A stretch of 64,000 nt of DNA from Fictibacillus fluitans (GCF_030418125.1 NZ_JAUHTR010000004.1:186001-250000), one strand, 5' to 3'. Positions 24,943-33,295 are shown, counted from the first letter of the stretch. The notes: generated by a model not told the origin, from the sequence alone. Translations and numbers: made by a program.

Positions 24943-26151
24943 TTAAGCTGTCTTTCGTTCCAACGCCCGGCTCCATGCGGTTAGCAGAACAGCGCCGACG
25001 ACCATCAGGCCGCCCACCCATGGGGTGTGAATTAAGCCAATGGAGTCTACGACAAGTCCGCCTACATAAGCGCCGATCGCAATCCCTACATTAAATGCGG
25101 CAATATTGATGGCCGAAGCGACATCAACCGCGGAGGGCACGTATTTTTCAGCAAGCTGAACGACATACACCTGAAGTCCCGGAACGTTCATAAAGGCAAA
25201 CAGCCCCATGATCACAATTGTGATTGTACCCATTGCTTTCATAGGAGCAGTAAAGTAAAGGATGAAAAGGACGATCGCCTGAACCACGAACATCCAGAAC
25301 AACGCCTTGATCGGGTTTTTGTTGGCTGCTTTTCCCCCAATGGTGTTGCCGATCGCAATCGCAGCTCCATACACAAGCAGAATGATGCTGACGGTCTTAG
25401 GCTGGTACCCGGTAATGTTCTCCAGTATCGGTGCCAGGAAGGTGAAGGCGACAAACGTTCCGCCATAGCCAAGAGCAGTAATCGCAAAGGCAAGAAGCAG
25501 TCTGCCGTTTGTCACAAGTTTCACCTGGTCACGGAAGGAAGACTTTGCTCCCATTTTTAAGTTGTTTGGTATGAGAAACAGGCTGGCGAAAAAGGCGATA
25601 ACGCCCAATAAGGCCACTGCTGCAAACGTCGCTCTCCAGCCGAAGGTCTGTCCGACAAATGTTCCAAGAGGCACACCGGTGACAGTTGCGACGGTAAGGC
25701 CGGTAAACATAATGGCAATCGCACTCGCTCTTTTGTTTTCAGGCACGAGATCAGCAGCGATTGTTGATCCAATGGAAAAGAAAACACCATGGGAAAAGGC
25801 GGTGATTACGCGTGCGACCAGCAGCAAGGCAAAGCTGTGGCTAAGCGATGCGACCGTGTTTCCGACGATAAAAACAATCATTAGAAGCAATAATAGCGTT
25901 TTTCGGTTCAGCCGGCTTGTGAGTGCTGTTAGCACGGGTGCACCAAAAGCAACACCAAGCGCGTAGCCTGAAATAAGCAGGCCGGCAAGGGTAATGGAAA
26001 CCGATAAGTCATCTGCCAAAGAGGAGAGGAGGCCGACCGGAACAAATTCTGTCGTGCCGATGCCAAATGCACTGATCGCCAGTGCCAGGAGGGCAAGCGT
26101 TCCTTTCTTCTCTGCAGGTTTTGTTTGTTTTGCAAATGTATGTGAAGACAT
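24943..26151 (-). CDS. ytbD: MFS transporter (YtbD-like)
   Basis: This 402-residue, 12-helix major facilitator of the drug:H+ antiporter (12-TMS, AraJ/Bcr-like) group opens with GIGTTEFVPVGLLSSLADDL. Motif A-like GYALGVAFGAPVLTALTSRLNRK lies between helices 2 and 3. The adjacent divergent HxlR regulator corresponds to the ytcD-ytbD pair of Bacillus subtilis, hence the symbol. The exported compound is unknown. GAAAGGAG precedes the ATG. Confidence 0.85.
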   Translation of the reverse strand: MSSHTFAKQTKPAEKKGTLALLALAISAFGIGTTEFVPVGLLSSLADDLSVSITLAGLLISGYALGVAFGAPVLTALTSRLNRKTLLLLLMIVFIVGNTVASLSHSFALLLVARVITAFSHGVFFSIGSTIAADLVPENKRASAIAIMFTGLTVATVTGVPLGTFVGQTFGWRATFAAVALLGVIAFFASLFLIPNNLKMGAKSSFRDQVKLVTNGRLLLAFAITALGYGGTFVAFTFLAPILENITGYQPKTVSIILLVYGAAIAIGNTIGGKAANKNPIKALFWMFVVQAIVLFILYFTAPMKAMGTITIVIMGLFAFMNVPGLQVYVVQLAEKYVPSAVDVASAINIAAFNVGIAIGAYVGGLVVDSIGLIHTPWVGGLMVVGAVLLTAWSRALERKTA

Positions 26152-26271
26152 AAGAATTCTCCTTTCAAAGTGGGTATTTCAGAATAGATCAGCTCAATCA
26201 GCACATGGGCCCGGATATCTGTGCTGCTGACTAGGGTTATTATGGGACACAACAGACGCCTTGAGAAGTAC

Positions 26272-26285
26272 GTACTTTAAAGTGC
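26272..26285. promoter_or_regulatory. Candidate HxlR operator 1
   Basis: GTACTTTAAAGTGC is a near-perfect palindrome that shares its core with the site at 26328-26343. It lies nearer to ytbD in the divergent region. Confidence 0.6.
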
Positions 26286-26327
26286 TGCAGACACTCCCGG
26301 GTTCTATAGGAACCGCCAAGTGCAATA

Positions 26328-26343
26328 GGTACTTTAAAGTGCC
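26328..26343. promoter_or_regulatory. Candidate HxlR operator 2
   Basis: GGTACTTTAAAGTGCC is a 16-bp palindrome with one mismatch. It ends 13 bp upstream of the ytcD -35 element. Confidence 0.65.
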
Positions 26344-26356
26344 TGTCTCCCTGATA

Positions 26357-26385
26357 TTGAAACAACGCGGATCTTATGGTATGAT
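26357..26385 (+). promoter_or_regulatory. ytcD promoter
   Basis: TTGAAA (26357-26362), a 17-bp spacer and TATGAT (26380-26385) form a good housekeeping promoter for the HxlR gene. Confidence 0.75.
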
Positions 26386-26438
26386 GTGTTAGGTTTTATA
26401 CGGTTGTTAAAAATATATAGAGTCGATATTGATATATA

Positions 26439-26454
26439 GGTACTAAAAAGTAAC
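26439..26454. promoter_or_regulatory. Candidate HxlR operator 3, in the ytcD leader
   Basis: GGTACTAAAAAGTAAC has the same GTACT...AGTA arms as the two upstream sites and lies just before the ytcD ribosome site, suggesting autoregulation. Confidence 0.55.
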
Positions 26455-26471
26455 TGTAAGGGGGAAACAAA

Positions 26472-26816
26472 GTGAAGAAGTACAATATTCCTGTAGAGGC
26501 TGCGTTGGAAGTCATCGGCGGAAAGTGGAAAGTCGTAATTTTATGCCATCTTATTAAAGGAACGAAAAGAACAAGCGAGCTAAAGCGCTCCATGCCTACG
26601 ATTACACAGAAAATGCTGACCCAGCAGCTTCGAGAGCTTGAGGCGGACGGCGTAATCGAACGCAAGATCTATCAGCAGATTCCTCCAAAAGTGGAATACT
26701 CGCTTACCGATTATGGCTGGTCGCTTAAAGAAATTCTTGATTCTCTCTGTGCATGGGGAGAAAAACACATCGAACGGAATTATGAAGATAAATCCCTTGT
26801 TTTGATGGAGGGATAA
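26472..26816 (+). CDS. ytcD: HxlR-family regulator YtcD
   Basis: This 114-residue single winged-helix regulator of the HxlR (DUF24) family has the motifs EVIGGKWKVVILCHL, RTSELKRSMPTITQKMLTQQLRELE and the wing KVEYSLTDYG. It shares nearly its whole pattern with Bacillus YtcD and is divergent from the ytbD transporter. Three similar palindromes in the intergenic region suggest it controls both genes. No N-terminal redox Cys is present, unlike YodB/HypR. Confidence 0.9.
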   Translation: MKKYNIPVEAALEVIGGKWKVVILCHLIKGTKRTSELKRSMPTITQKMLTQQLRELEADGVIERKIYQQIPPKVEYSLTDYGWSLKEILDSLCAWGEKHIERNYEDKSLVLMEG

Positions 26817-26868
26817 AAAACGGCAGACGTTTCAGGTTAAACAAGCCTGGTGAGTCTGCCGTTTTTTT
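26817..26868 (+). terminator. Terminator after ytcD
   Basis: AACGGCAGAC (26819-26828) pairs with GTCTGCCGTT (26854-26863) and is followed by a T-run. The loop is about 25 bases. Confidence 0.75.
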
Positions 26869-26964
26869 ATTAATATTTTGTATCCAGCCATCAGGAAATT
26901 ATTGGTCCTCCTCTGTGATGGGGGTGTTATAATGAATGCAACTATTATATAGAGGATGAAGACC

Positions 26965-27867
26965 ATGGAATTGCTGGGGATATTGCTGCCGGTTTTTTTT
27001 ATTTTCGGCATCGGGTTTGTCGGGCAGAAAACGCTTGGGCTGGATCCCAAGTCCCTGTCCAAAGTGTCGGTGTATTTACTGTCGCCCTTTCTTGTATTTC
27101 GGACATTTTATGAAACGCATTTTACCCATACACATGCCTATATGTTCATCTTTACCTTCGCCTTGTGCTTTGCGTTGATCGGCGCGGCTTATCTTGTCAG
27201 TTTTATCCGCGGATACAGCCAGTGCCAGGCGTGTGGAATGATTCTCGCATCGGCGTTTATGAACAATGGAAACTACGGTACTCCGGTTGCACTGTTTGCC
27301 TTTGGTGCAGCGGGGCTGGACTATGCGATTGTGCTCATGGTCGCCCAGCAGCTCGTTATGTGTACAGTAGGGGTCTATTTTGCGGCTAAAGGAAGCCCGG
27401 ACAGTGACGGGTTCCGCTCTGCGTTAAGGGCTGTCGTCCGTTTGCCGATTGTGTATGGAGCACTTGCCGGTTTCATCCTGCAATCGCTGCCTTTTTCATT
27501 AAGTAAAACGATGTCAGATGCAATTGATCTTGTGGCGAATGCCACGATTCCTATGATCATGATTGTTCTCGGCATGACACTGGCCAACATTTCGATTAAA
27601 AAGCTGCCGATGGAAAAAATCTCGCTGTCGATTATCATCAAGCTCGGATTGTCGCCGCTTGTTGCGTTTTTGATCACCCTTGCTCTTCCCGTTGACAATC
27701 TGCTGAAATCAATCATGATTCTGATGGCTGCCATGCCGACAGCTGCCAACACGACCATCTATGCGCTTCAATATGGCACCGAACCCGAATTTGTTTCGAG
27801 TGCCACCCTCGTCAGCACGCTTTTAAGCCTTGTCACCCTGCCGTTTTTTCTGTATTTCATGATTTAG
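26965..27867 (+). CDS. AEC-family (auxin efflux carrier-like) transporter
   Basis: This permease of about 300 residues has ten predicted helices in two five-helix halves. The family features are a conserved MILASAFMNNGNYGTPVALFAFG segment in the first half and MAAMPTAANTTIYALQYG in the second. Members export or import malate, malonate or other carboxylates; the substrate here is not predictable. ATG at 26965 is preferred because GAGG at 26952-26955 is correctly spaced for it and abuts the ATG at 26956. It is monocistronic, upstream of the PrpR-like regulator. Confidence 0.88.
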   Translation: MELLGILLPVFFIFGIGFVGQKTLGLDPKSLSKVSVYLLSPFLVFRTFYETHFTHTHAYMFIFTFALCFALIGAAYLVSFIRGYSQCQACGMILASAFMNNGNYGTPVALFAFGAAGLDYAIVLMVAQQLVMCTVGVYFAAKGSPDSDGFRSALRAVVRLPIVYGALAGFILQSLPFSLSKTMSDAIDLVANATIPMIMIVLGMTLANISIKKLPMEKISLSIIIKLGLSPLVAFLITLALPVDNLLKSIMILMAAMPTAANTTIYALQYGTEPEFVSSATLVSTLLSLVTLPFFLYFMI

Positions 27868-27956
27868 CCAACCTGTTGGGGGATGGTCCGGTTATAACCT
27901 CCATCGGATTTAAGCTATACTAAACATACGAATTTAAAAACAGCGGGTGTAACCTA

Positions 27957-29651
27957 ATGAAAATCAAAACTCTGTTTGTGGCTCCGTATGCCACCATGAA
28001 AAATTTAATAGAAAGCTGTGCCGGCGAGCAGGGTGAGCTGGATGTACGTATTGAAATCGGGAACCTGCAAGAAGGTGTGGAAATCGCCAGGAAGGCGGAA
28101 AAGGAAGGCTTTGAGGTGATCATCAGCCGTGGAGGCACGGCGAAACTGATTCAGGATCAAGTAGGGATTCCTGTCATTGATGTTCATGTTTCCGGTTATG
28201 ACATGCTTCGCGTGTTAACGCTGGCCAATGATTTTAACGGTAAAAAAGCCATCGTCGGCTTCCCTAACATTACGCTTGGTGCCCGGGCAATCACGGATGT
28301 ACTGGATATTTCGATTGAAGTATTCACCATTGAAACGGAAAAGGAGACCATCCCTCTTGTGCAGAAGCTGAAGCGGGAAGGCTATGAGCTTATTATGGGG
28401 GACGTAGTAACAGTGGATGCGGCTTCACATAACGGAATAACCGGGATTCTGATCCAGTCGGGTAAGGAAGCCATCATAGATGCTTTCGGACGGGCCGGCA
28501 CGATGCATCACGTGCTGCAGAACAAAATAAAGGAAACAAAGCTGCAGCGGGAAATTCTTAGACTGGCCGCTCCAGATTCAATGGTCCTCTCAAGAGAAGG
28601 CGACGTCTTATATGAAAACTGGGAAACATTTTCTGGCCGCCCGCTGAGCGATCAGCAGCTTGAAAACCTGCAGGCGCCAGAATATTCCCCGGGGAAAACA
28701 TATCATCATATGATCGGTCATGATCAGCTGCATGTTTCGGTACATTCCATATCGATCGAAGAGGAAGAATACCTTCTCTTTTTGATGAAACGGACAAAGC
28801 ATGCGGGTGATCAAAACGAGCTGGAGGTTCAAACCGTTGCACAACGTCCTTTCCTCATTCATCAAAGCCAGATGATGAAAGAATGTGTGGATCAAGCCTC
28901 TTCCTATACTTCTTCCCATCCCCTTCTGCTGCTTGGGGAAAGAGGAACGGGCAAGAGGCTGCTGGCCCGGTATGTCCATTACCGGCAGTTTGGTTCTCAT
29001 GGATTGTTTGCTTCCATTTCGGCAAGTGATGTTTTGAATACCCAGGATTTTTCGCTGGACCAGGCCATAACAACTCTCTATATCCATTCTCTTCATACTC
29101 TTGATGAAAAACAGTCTGAAGCTTTTGTCCAAAAGATCATGGAGGTCAGCAAATCAGGGGTTCTTGTTATTGCTTCCCTGGCTGCGAATGAAGATCGATG
29201 GAGCAGCCTGCTGTATCATGAAAGCATCAACAGAATAAGGGTGCCTGCCTTAATGGAACGCAGAGAGGATATACCGGAGCTCGTTTCCTATTTTATGGCC
29301 CGTTTCCACCAGAGAATGGGTACGACAGCCATCAGAATCAAAGAAGATGCCCTCTCTCAGCTGGTGCACTATGACTGGCCGGGAAATGTGGCACAGCTTA
29401 AAGCGCTGATCAAGGATGCGGCTGTTAAAGAAAAAGGCTACAGTCTGGAAAAGCAGGCAGTTATCGGACTGATGAAGCAAAATGAAGCTAGTATAGAAAA
29501 GGATATATCCCATCTCCTGCAGGGAACACTGAATGAAATTGAAGAGAAGATTATTCATCTCGTTTTAAAAGAAGAAGAATATAACCAGACACGGGCAGCC
29601 AAGCGTCTTGGAATTACCCGTGCCACCTTATGGAGGAAGCTGAAGAAATAG
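27957..29651 (+). CDS. PrpR-type sensory regulator with degenerate AAA+ domain
   Basis: This 564-residue regulator has an N-terminal PrpR-like ligand-sensing domain (about 1-185; VIISRGGTAKLIQ, IPVIDVHVSGYDMLR), a middle domain in the position of a sigma-54 activator AAA+ module (about 300-480), and a C-terminal Fis-type helix-turn-helix (NQTRAAKRLGITRATLWRKLKK). The AAA+ part is degenerate. The P-loop reads GERGTGKR with Arg instead of Ser/Thr, no acidic Walker B pair is evident, and the GAFTGA loop that contacts sigma-54 is missing. It probably acts as a conventional DNA-binding regulator of the downstream kdgT-dtnK-pdxA2 operon. Confidence 0.88.
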   Translation: MKIKTLFVAPYATMKNLIESCAGEQGELDVRIEIGNLQEGVEIARKAEKEGFEVIISRGGTAKLIQDQVGIPVIDVHVSGYDMLRVLTLANDFNGKKAIVGFPNITLGARAITDVLDISIEVFTIETEKETIPLVQKLKREGYELIMGDVVTVDAASHNGITGILIQSGKEAIIDAFGRAGTMHHVLQNKIKETKLQREILRLAAPDSMVLSREGDVLYENWETFSGRPLSDQQLENLQAPEYSPGKTYHHMIGHDQLHVSVHSISIEEEEYLLFLMKRTKHAGDQNELEVQTVAQRPFLIHQSQMMKECVDQASSYTSSHPLLLLGERGTGKRLLARYVHYRQFGSHGLFASISASDVLNTQDFSLDQAITTLYIHSLHTLDEKQSEAFVQKIMEVSKSGVLVIASLAANEDRWSSLLYHESINRIRVPALMERREDIPELVSYFMARFHQRMGTTAIRIKEDALSQLVHYDWPGNVAQLKALIKDAAVKEKGYSLEKQAVIGLMKQNEASIEKDISHLLQGTLNEIEEKIIHLVLKEEEYNQTRAAKRLGITRATLWRKLKK

Positions 29652-29666
29652 TTCAGCTTCTTTTTT
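29636..29666 (+). terminator. Terminator overlapping the regulator's stop codon
   Basis: GAAGCTGAA (29636-29644) pairs with TTCAGCTTC (29652-29660), followed by six T. The TAG stop is in the loop. Confidence 0.8.
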
Positions 29667-29668
29667 AT

Positions 29669-29683
29669 GTTTAAAATTTAAAC
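29669..29683. promoter_or_regulatory. Palindrome 1 (GTTTAAAATTTAAAC) upstream of kdgT
   Basis: This perfect 7-1-7 inverted repeat differs by one base from the site at 29774-29788. It lies upstream of the putative kdgT promoter and is a candidate site for the adjacent PrpR-like regulator. Confidence 0.6.
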
Positions 29684-29710
29684 TATTTACACTAAATTCA
29701 AACTTTTATA

Positions 29711-29740
29711 TTGCGTTATTTAATACATAAGGTTTATTAT
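29711..29740 (+). promoter_or_regulatory. Putative kdgT operon promoter
   Basis: TTGCGT (29711-29716), an 18-bp spacer and TATTAT (29735-29740). No -24/-12 (sigma-54) promoter is visible in the region. Confidence 0.5.
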
Positions 29741-29746
29741 CATAGG

Positions 29747-29760
29747 TGAAAACGTTTTCT
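29747..29760 (+). promoter_or_regulatory. cre site (CcpA) upstream of kdgT
   Basis: TGAAAACGTTTTCT matches the catabolite-responsive element consensus except for the last base. It lies just downstream of the putative -10, where CcpA binding would repress the operon on preferred sugars. Confidence 0.75.
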
Positions 29761-29773
29761 GTAAATAATAAGT

Positions 29774-29788
29774 GTTTAATATTTAAAC
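29774..29788. promoter_or_regulatory. Palindrome 2 (GTTTAATATTTAAAC) upstream of kdgT
   Basis: This is a 15-bp inverted repeat with one mismatch, near-identical to the site 105 bp upstream. It ends 20 bp before the kdgT start. Confidence 0.6.
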
Positions 29789-29808
29789 ATAAAAAGGCGG
29801 GTTACAAC

Positions 29809-30789
29809 ATGAAGATAAAACAAACGATTGAACGCATTCCCGGCGGCATGATGTTGATTCCATTGCTGATTGGTGCCTTGATAAAAACATTTTTCCCGGA
29901 ACTGTTCGATTTGCCGGAATTCAAAAGCTCCTTTACGGGCGGGTTGTTAACCGGAACTTCGGCATTGCTGGCAGCATTTTATGTGTGTCTCGGTTCGACC
30001 ATTCGATTTGAGGCCACTGGCTATATATTGAAAAAGGGAGTTTCCTTATGGGTTGGTAAAATTGGAACCGCTCTTATTGTAGCGCTGCTGATCAAAGCCC
30101 TTGCTCCCGATCAAAATCATTTAATTCTTGGACTTTCCGCGCTTGCGGTTGTAGCCGCTTTCTCGGATACAAATGGCGGACTGTACATGGCACTGATGGG
30201 ACAGCTCGGCAAGAAAAATGAAGACGTCGCAGCCTATTCCATTATGTCACTGGAGTCAGGACCATTTTTTACAATGTTGATTCTTGGGGTGGCAGGCCTT
30301 GCCAGCTTCCCGTTACTGGCTTTTGTCTTTGCGATCCTTCCGTTGATTCTCGGTATGATCCTTGGAAACCTGGACGAAGACATGCGCGCATTCTTAAGCA
30401 AGGCCTCAGATGTTATCATTCCGCTGTTTGCCCTTGCACTGGGTGCGGGTATTGATTTAACCAAGGTTGTTCAAGCTGGGGCTTCCGGAATCATCCTTGG
30501 GCTGGGTGTCGTTCTTATCACAGGAATTGTCCTTTTCACGGCAGACCGTCTGACTGGAGGCGACGGTGTCGCAGGAGTGGCAGCCGCATCCACAGCCGGA
30601 AACGCTTCTGCGGTGCCATTGGCAGTGGCAGCTGTTTTTACAGGTTATAAAGAGGTCGCAGCGGTAGCGACATTGCAGGTGACGGCAGCGGTAGTAGTGA
30701 CAGCTATTCTTACGCCGATCCTCACCGCATGGCTGGCCAAACGAACACAAAAGAAAAACACCCGTGGAGAAGTCAACGTCTCACATTAA
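29809..30789 (+). CDS. kdgT: KdgT-type sugar-acid permease
   Basis: This permease of 326 residues and about ten helices matches 2-keto-3-deoxygluconate:H+ symporters (KdgT): [16 protein letters not shown] at the start, [16 protein letters not shown] in the middle, and [16 protein letters not shown] late. Family members carry sugar acids into the cell. Because the next two genes encode four-carbon acid sugar kinase and dehydrogenase, its substrate here is more likely D-threonate, D-erythronate or similar; that is inference. ATG at 29809 is chosen behind AAGGCGG; the longer frame from 29746 crosses the cre site. Confidence 0.9.
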   Translation: MKIKQTIERIPGGMMLIPLLIGALIKTFFPELFDLPEFKSSFTGGLLTGTSALLAAFYVCLGSTIRFEATGYILKKGVSLWVGKIGTALIVALLIKALAPDQNHLILGLSALAVVAAFSDTNGGLYMALMGQLGKKNEDVAAYSIMSLESGPFFTMLILGVAGLASFPLLAFVFAILPLILGMILGNLDEDMRAFLSKASDVIIPLFALALGAGIDLTKVVQAGASGIILGLGVVLITGIVLFTADRLTGGDGVAGVAAASTAGNASAVPLAVAAVFTGYKEVAAVATLQVTAAVVVTAILTPILTAWLAKRTQKKNTRGEVNVSH

Positions 30790-30823
30790 CGATTAAAAAG
30801 TTTATAAAAAGGGGTTTTCTTAC

Positions 30824-32125
30824 ATGCAATTATTTATACTGGCGGATGATCTTACGGGCGCAAATGATTCCGGTGTGCAATTGTCCAAACAGGGCTTTCG
30901 CTCCAACGTTTGGTTTGACGCCTCCCGGGGAGAAGAGGAAGCTGCTGATGTCGTCATTTATGATACAGACAGCCGGGCTGCACAAGAAGAAACAGCGTAT
31001 GAACGGGCCCGGCAGGCGGTTTCCTTTCTTGAAAACAGGGCGGATGTTCACCTTTATAAAAAGATGGATTCTACCCTCCGGGGGAACATCGGTAGCGAGC
31101 TGAGGGCCGCAAGTGACGGCTACAGGCCAGAACTGGTAGTTGTTTCTCCGGCCTTTCCAAAGCTCAAAAGACAGACCATCAACGGAACACTCTTTGTTGA
31201 CAGACAGCCTGTGGAACAGACGGAATTTGGGAGAGACCCAAAAACGCCGGTGACCGAGAGCCATATTCCCACCCTTCTTAAGGGGCATGCTGCTGGTCAA
31301 ATTCAAACAGTCGATACCCATCTGCTTTCCCTCTCCATGCCGGAAGTCAAAGCGGCTGTCGCTCAAGCGCTGGATGAGGGGAAAACATGGTTTGTCTGTG
31401 ATGCCGAAACGGAAGAGCATCTCAGGAAAACGGCTGCTGTCTTTTCATCACTCCATAAAAGAACGCTGTGGGCAGGCTCGGCAGGATTGATTGAATACCT
31501 GCCGGATGCGCTTGGCCTTAAGCCTCCAAAGGAAACAGAGGAAGAGCGAAGGGAAATCAGGCAAACCCTGACCGTATCTGCAAGCCTGTCCGGTACAACC
31601 AAAAAACAGCTTGCGAGGGTAAAGGAAATGAACGATGTCTGCATGCTTGAAATGGATCCCGCCGATCTTATCCAAAAAACGTATAATGTACAGGATATTC
31701 TTGATGAGGTGAAGCAAAAGAAGGATCAAAAGCATTTTCTTCTTTACGTGGACAGCTGCGAGGAAAACAGAAAAGCGGCAGAAAAGCTCAGTGTTCAGCT
31801 CAACCTGGACAAAAACCAGATCGGTGAGTCCATCTCCCGGGAGCTTGGCTCCATTGCCCGAAGCCTTTTAGGTGAGTTTCCTGATATACAGGGACTCGTT
31901 TTGACCGGAGGAGATACGGCCAAGGCGGTATGCTCTGAGCTGGGCATGGACAGGATGGAGCTCCGGTCCGAAATAGAGACAGGATTGCCCATCGGAAAAT
32001 TAAGCAATGAAAACAGTGAATATTGGGCGGTCACCAAGGCGGGCGGTTTCGGAAATGAACAGTCGCTGGTGAACGCATTGAACTACATGACAGGAGAGGT
32101 GCTGGAATATGAGTCAAAATCATAA
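30824..32125 (+). CDS. dtnK: Four-carbon acid sugar kinase (D-threonate/D-erythronate kinase type)
   Basis: This 433-residue DUF1537 kinase would phosphorylate a four-carbon sugar acid at C4. The N-terminal domain has the signature ADDLTGANDSG and KKMDSTLRGN; the C-terminal nucleotide-binding domain has VLTGGDTAKAV and the final KAGGFGNEQSL motif. With PdxA2 it converts D-threonate to dihydroxyacetone phosphate and CO2 in characterised pathways. It overlaps pdxA2 by 17 bases. The exact stereochemistry of the substrate is not readable from sequence. Confidence 0.9.
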   Translation: MQLFILADDLTGANDSGVQLSKQGFRSNVWFDASRGEEEAADVVIYDTDSRAAQEETAYERARQAVSFLENRADVHLYKKMDSTLRGNIGSELRAASDGYRPELVVVSPAFPKLKRQTINGTLFVDRQPVEQTEFGRDPKTPVTESHIPTLLKGHAAGQIQTVDTHLLSLSMPEVKAAVAQALDEGKTWFVCDAETEEHLRKTAAVFSSLHKRTLWAGSAGLIEYLPDALGLKPPKETEEERREIRQTLTVSASLSGTTKKQLARVKEMNDVCMLEMDPADLIQKTYNVQDILDEVKQKKDQKHFLLYVDSCEENRKAAEKLSVQLNLDKNQIGESISRELGSIARSLLGEFPDIQGLVLTGGDTAKAVCSELGMDRMELRSEIETGLPIGKLSNENSEYWAVTKAGGFGNEQSLVNALNYMTGEVLEYESKS

Positions 32126-33119
32126 AAGTATTGTCGGAATTACCATGGGAGACGCTGCCGGGGTTGGACCTGAGATTATCTTAAAAAGTCTCGCCCATCA
32201 GGAAATCTATGATCTTTGTGCACCGTTCGTGATCGGTGATGCAAAAATACTGGAGCGTGCAAAAAGCTATGTGAACAGCGAGCTTGCCGTTCAGACGATC
32301 ACAGAGGAAGAGCTGGACAACCCTGAATTTAAGTTTGGGACCGTCTATTGCCTTGATCTGAATCTTGTACCTGAAGATCTTCCGGTAGGAGAGGTTTCAT
32401 CCATCGCGGGACATGCGGCGTTCGAATATTTAAGCAAGGCGATTGATCTTGCCAACCAAAAGAGAATCGATGCCATCTGTACCGCTCCTCTTAATAAAGA
32501 GGCATTGCACAAGGGCGGCCACAAGTATCCCGGCCACACGGAAATCCTCGCCGAATTAACCAACACCGACGAGTTTTCCATGATGCTTTCTGCACCCAAT
32601 TTAAAAGTGATTCATGTCACCACCCATGTTGGGATTATAGACGCGGTGAAGATGATTAATCCTGAACGAGTGTATCGTGTCATCAAACTGGCTCATGAAA
32701 CATTGAAAAAGTCAGGAATTGAAACACCAAGAATTGCCGTCTGCGGCATTAACCCACACGCCGGTGAAAATGGATTGTTCGGCTATGGAGAAGAAGAGGA
32801 AAAAGTAATCCCAGGCGTCCGAAAAGCACAGGAAGAAGGCATTAAAGTGGTTGGCCCGCTTCCTGCTGACACCCTGTTTTTCCGCACCGTACGCGGTGAC
32901 TTTGATATCGTTGTCGCCATGTACCATGACCAGGGCCACGGACCCGTTAAGGTGCTCGGACTTGATGCCGGCGTGAACATTACCGTCGGACTTCCAATTA
33001 TCCGCACAAGCGTGGACCACGGAACCGCGTTCGACATCGCCGGAAAAGGCATTGCCGAAGAAAAAAGTATGACCGAGGCGCTTCGCCAGGCCGTTGAGCT
33101 TGCTCCAAAAAGAGTTTAA
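32109..33119 (+). CDS. pdxA2: 4-phospho-D-threonate 3-dehydrogenase (PdxA2)
   Basis: This 336-residue PdxA-family NAD-dependent metalloenzyme has the motifs GITMGDAAGVGPEI, PLNKEALHKGGHKYPGHTE (metal His), MYHDQGHGPVK and TSVDHGTAFDIAGKG. Genuine PdxA acts in vitamin B6 synthesis, but paralogs coupled to DUF1537 kinases oxidize 4-phosphothreonate, which decarboxylates to dihydroxyacetone phosphate. The 17-base overlap with the kinase and the transporter upstream support the catabolic role. A terminator follows. Confidence 0.92.
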   Translation: MSQNHKSIVGITMGDAAGVGPEIILKSLAHQEIYDLCAPFVIGDAKILERAKSYVNSELAVQTITEEELDNPEFKFGTVYCLDLNLVPEDLPVGEVSSIAGHAAFEYLSKAIDLANQKRIDAICTAPLNKEALHKGGHKYPGHTEILAELTNTDEFSMMLSAPNLKVIHVTTHVGIIDAVKMINPERVYRVIKLAHETLKKSGIETPRIAVCGINPHAGENGLFGYGEEEEKVIPGVRKAQEEGIKVVGPLPADTLFFRTVRGDFDIVVAMYHDQGHGPVKVLGLDAGVNITVGLPIIRTSVDHGTAFDIAGKGIAEEKSMTEALRQAVELAPKRV

Positions 33120-33131
33120 TCAAATGATGAA

Positions 33132-33162
33132 AGAGAAGGCTTCGTGGCCTTCTCTTTTTTTT
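33132..33162 (+). terminator. Terminator after pdxA2
   Basis: AGAGAAGGC (33132-33140) pairs with GCCTTCTCT (33147-33155), followed by eight T. Confidence 0.88.
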
Positions 33163-33295
33163 ATGAAAATGACGTGATATGCAACTATTCTTTGTCGAAC
33201 CGCAAGTAAATCGTGTCGAAGCGCAACTAAATGAGCCAACGCCGCAAGTAAATCGTGTCGAACCGCAACTAAATCCCTTCCACGCCGCAACTAAC
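33162..33295. repeat. 21-bp periodic intergenic array B
   Basis: The core GCAA recurs at 33181, 33202, 33223, 33244, 33265 and 33287 (steps of 21, 21, 21, 21 and 22 bases). The leader TATGAAAATGACGTGATAT and first unit are identical to array A near 20.55 kb. TGTCGAA occurs at 33193-33199, 33214-33220 and 33256-33262, the same relative offsets (0, 21, 63) as in array A. It again begins immediately after a terminator T-run. Confidence 0.85.

Noticed and set aside
29684-29808. Sigma-54 promoter for the kdgT operon
   Set aside because: No GG-N10-GC (-24/-12) pair is present, and the regulator lacks the GAFTGA loop.
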